Notes under the pieces: generated by a model
What the model was told of the DNA's origin: nothing
What the model saw: the letters and a program-made list of their open reading frames with translations, nothing else
Databases searched by the model: none
Position numbers and translations under genes: made by a program
Shown: piece after piece, positions 5,127 through 6,385 of the stretch
How the letters are laid out: each line of letters opens with the position of its first letter
Numbering within the stretch: the stretch's first letter is position 1
Source: Acholeplasmataceae bacterium
GTDB taxonomy: Bacteria > Bacillota_I > Bacilli_A > ML615J-28 > CAG-698
Direction: 5' to 3'
DNA length: 6,385 bases
Assembly (NCBI GenBank): GCA_012840905.1
Contig: DUVT01000046.1
Coordinates: forward strand, 1 to 6,385

Positions 5127-6385
5127 CAAATCTTCCTCATCTTACAAATATAAAATCCGTCACTGTTATGTTCAAACGGTAAAATTGTTCTTTCATACAC
5201 AACTTCTACATCACTTCTATTTTTCAAAAACTTTTGGATTTGCTGTTCGTTTTCTTCTTTATTTAAAGTACAAGTTGAATATGTATAATAGCCACCTGGT
5301 TTTAGTAACTCCCAAGTTGAATTTAAAATTTCACTTTGTAATATTTTAATTTCTTCAATTGATTCTAAATTCATTTGGTACTTTAAATCAACTTTATGCC
5401 CCATAACACCTAAACCTGAACATGGGACATCTGCTAGGATATAATTAAAACTATTAATATATTCTTCTTCATTTTTTAAAAGTCTTGCATCAATTATTTT
5501 AGTTATTATATTTTTATTTCCATTATTTTTAAATAAATTATCCATTAATTTTTGTTTATGTTTATGTATATCACAAGCTATAATAGTTCCTGTATTATTC
5601 ATAATTGCAGAAAGGTGACTACTTTTTCCACCTGGTGCAGCACATGCATCTAAGACTTTAGCTCCTTCACTTGGGCCGACAACCTCACTAACTAGTTGGG
5701 CAGCTAAGTCTTGAATAACAATTTTACCAGTTTTAAATAGCTCATGGTCTAATATATTTCCATCAATTAAAAGTCCATTTTTAACTAAGTCTGATTTTTC
5801 AAAAGTTATTCCATCTTGAGTTAATCTTTCCATTACTTCTTCGTTGGTAGTAAGGAGGGTATTAACTCTAACTGCAGTTTTCTTTACCTTTGCAAATTCA
5901 ATTAAGATCTTTTCAACAACCTCATAACTATAATCTTTTAAAAGGTAAGCAATTAGCCATTTGGGATAGGAATATTTAATACTTAATGTTTCAATTTCAT
6001 CAAGTCCACTAAAATCTCTTAAGTCATTTCTTAAGAAATTTCTTAATACTGCATTTACAAAGCCCCCAATTGAACGATCTTTTAAATTGGCTATAGATAC
6101 TGCTTCATCAACTACTGCATAATTTGGCGTTTTTAAATATACTAACTGATAAATAGAAACATATAGTAAATATTTAACCCAAGGTTTTTGACGTTTCTTT
6201 AAGAAGGGTTCTAAATAATATTCGATTGTTAATAGATTTTCAACTGTGCCATAGACAAGTTTTGTAAAAAAGCTTTTATCTTGATCGCTTAAAATAAACT
6301 TTCTTAAATATTCATTTACTACAATATGCGTAAAGCCCTTTTTCTCAACTATTTTTTCTATAGCTTCAATTGCAAGTTTTCTAAC
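5126..6385 (-). CDS. rsmB: 16S rRNA (cytosine-967-C5)-methyltransferase, 5' end beyond window
   Basis: The frame is open from the window edge to TGA at 5128-5126, giving 419 visible residues. Probably only a few N-terminal residues are missing, since the first visible ones (VRKLAIEAIEKIVEKKGFTH) match the usual start of RsmB/Sun. The N-terminal NusB-like RNA-binding domain (about 1-135) includes AVVDEAVSIAN and GGFVNAVLRNFLR. A linker with AVRVNTL follows, then a class I SAM methyltransferase: motif I DACAAPGGK (246-254), ADVPCSG with Cys322, and the catalytic TCT with Cys372 in YSTCTLNKEEN. It makes m5C967 in 16S rRNA using two cysteines, one forming the covalent adduct. The segment after the first Cys reads GLGVMGHKVDLKY where Bacillus-type enzymes have RRKPD. 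ATG 5833 is internal and not a start, since conserved RsmB sequence continues upstream of it. It is first in the visible operon and overlaps rlmN by one base. Confidence 0.95.
   Translation of the reverse strand, partial: VRKLAIEAIEKIVEKKGFTHIVVNEYLRKFILSDQDKSFFTKLVYGTVENLLTIEYYLEPFLKKRQKPWVKYLLYVSIYQLVYLKTPNYAVVDEAVSIANLKDRSIGGFVNAVLRNFLRNDLRDFSGLDEIETLSIKYSYPKWLIAYLLKDYSYEVVEKILIEFAKVKKTAVRVNTLLTTNEEVMERLTQDGITFEKSDLVKNGLLIDGNILDHELFKTGKIVIQDLAAQLVSEVVGPSEGAKVLDACAAPGGKSSHLSAIMNNTGTIIACDIHKHKQKLMDNLFKNNGNKNIITKIIDARLLKNEEEYINSFNYILADVPCSGLGVMGHKVDLKYQMNLESIEEIKILQSEILNSTWELLKPGGYYTYSTCTLNKEENEQQIQKFLKNRSDVEVVYERTILPFEHNSDGFYICKMRKI
5133..5138 (-). promoter_or_regulatory. Shine-Dalgarno of rlmN within the last codons of rsmB
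   Basis: GAGGAA (5138-5133), encoded by the Met-Arg-Lys codons ending RsmB, is correctly spaced for ATG 5126 and too close for TTG 5129. It decides the rlmN start. Confidence 0.7.

Noticed and set aside
5127..5129. TTG as the rlmN start
   Set aside because: Only 4 nt from the Shine-Dalgarno, while the next codon, ATG 5126, has 7-nt spacing and overlaps the rsmB stop in the usual coupled fashion.
5831..5833. ATG as the start of the methyltransferase gene
   Set aside because: The same frame continues upstream to the window edge with clear RsmB sequence (AVRVNTL linker and NusB-like domain), so this Met is internal.
1..6385. CRISPR arrays, tRNA/rRNA genes, insertion sequences
   Set aside because: No regularly spaced repeats, cloverleaf, transposase or terminal inverted repeats were seen; coding density leaves no gap over about 150 bases.

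Overview
The window is an A+T-rich stretch of a Bacillota chromosome with every gene on the minus strand, so transcription runs from position 6385 toward position 1. TGA is used as a stop (rsmB, rpe, spoVM and the DUF1538 gene all end in TGA) and Trp is read from TGG, so this is the standard bacterial code and not the Mycoplasma/Spiroplasma code. Shine-Dalgarno sequences are strong and Bacillus-like. Gene order, codon bias and a spoVM gene point to a low-GC member of class Bacilli from a spore-forming or formerly spore-forming lineage (for instance near Turicibacter, Haloplasma or the Erysipelotrichales). The genus cannot be fixed from the sequence alone.

Region 1 (6385 to 1979) is a tightly packed ribosome-maintenance and metabolism operon: rsmB (16S rRNA m5C methyltransferase, 5' end cut by the window edge), rlmN (23S rRNA/tRNA m2A methyltransferase), rsgA (30S-maturation GTPase), rpe (ribulose-phosphate 3-epimerase) and thiN (thiamine pyrophosphokinase). 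Neighbouring genes overlap by 1, 13 and 4 nt or are 12 nt apart, which implies co-transcription and translational coupling. The order matches the Bacillus subtilis rsmB-rlmN-prpC-prkC-rsgA(cpgA)-rpe-thiN-spoVM block, except that the PP2C phosphatase and PASTA kinase genes are missing between rlmN and rsgA.

Region 2 (1978 to 1809) holds a 31-codon gene that is easy to miss. It encodes a clear homologue of SpoVM, the small amphipathic helix that marks the forespore membrane for spore-coat assembly, and it sits in its ancestral place just after thiN. Its start codon lies in one arm of a perfect 10-bp inverted repeat, and the other arm overlaps a candidate promoter -10. This suggests that read-through mRNA from the housekeeping operon would hide the spoVM start, while mRNA from spoVM's own promoter would not. 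The gene ends inside a strong intrinsic terminator.

Region 3 (1800 to 1) is a separate transcription unit. It has a near-consensus extended -10 promoter with a perfect 9-bp palindrome between its -35 and -10. It encodes a DUF1538 membrane protein built from two homologous halves, starting at TTG, followed after 1 nt by a PII-like regulator truncated by the window edge. This is a known but functionally uncharacterised transporter-like/PII-like pairing.
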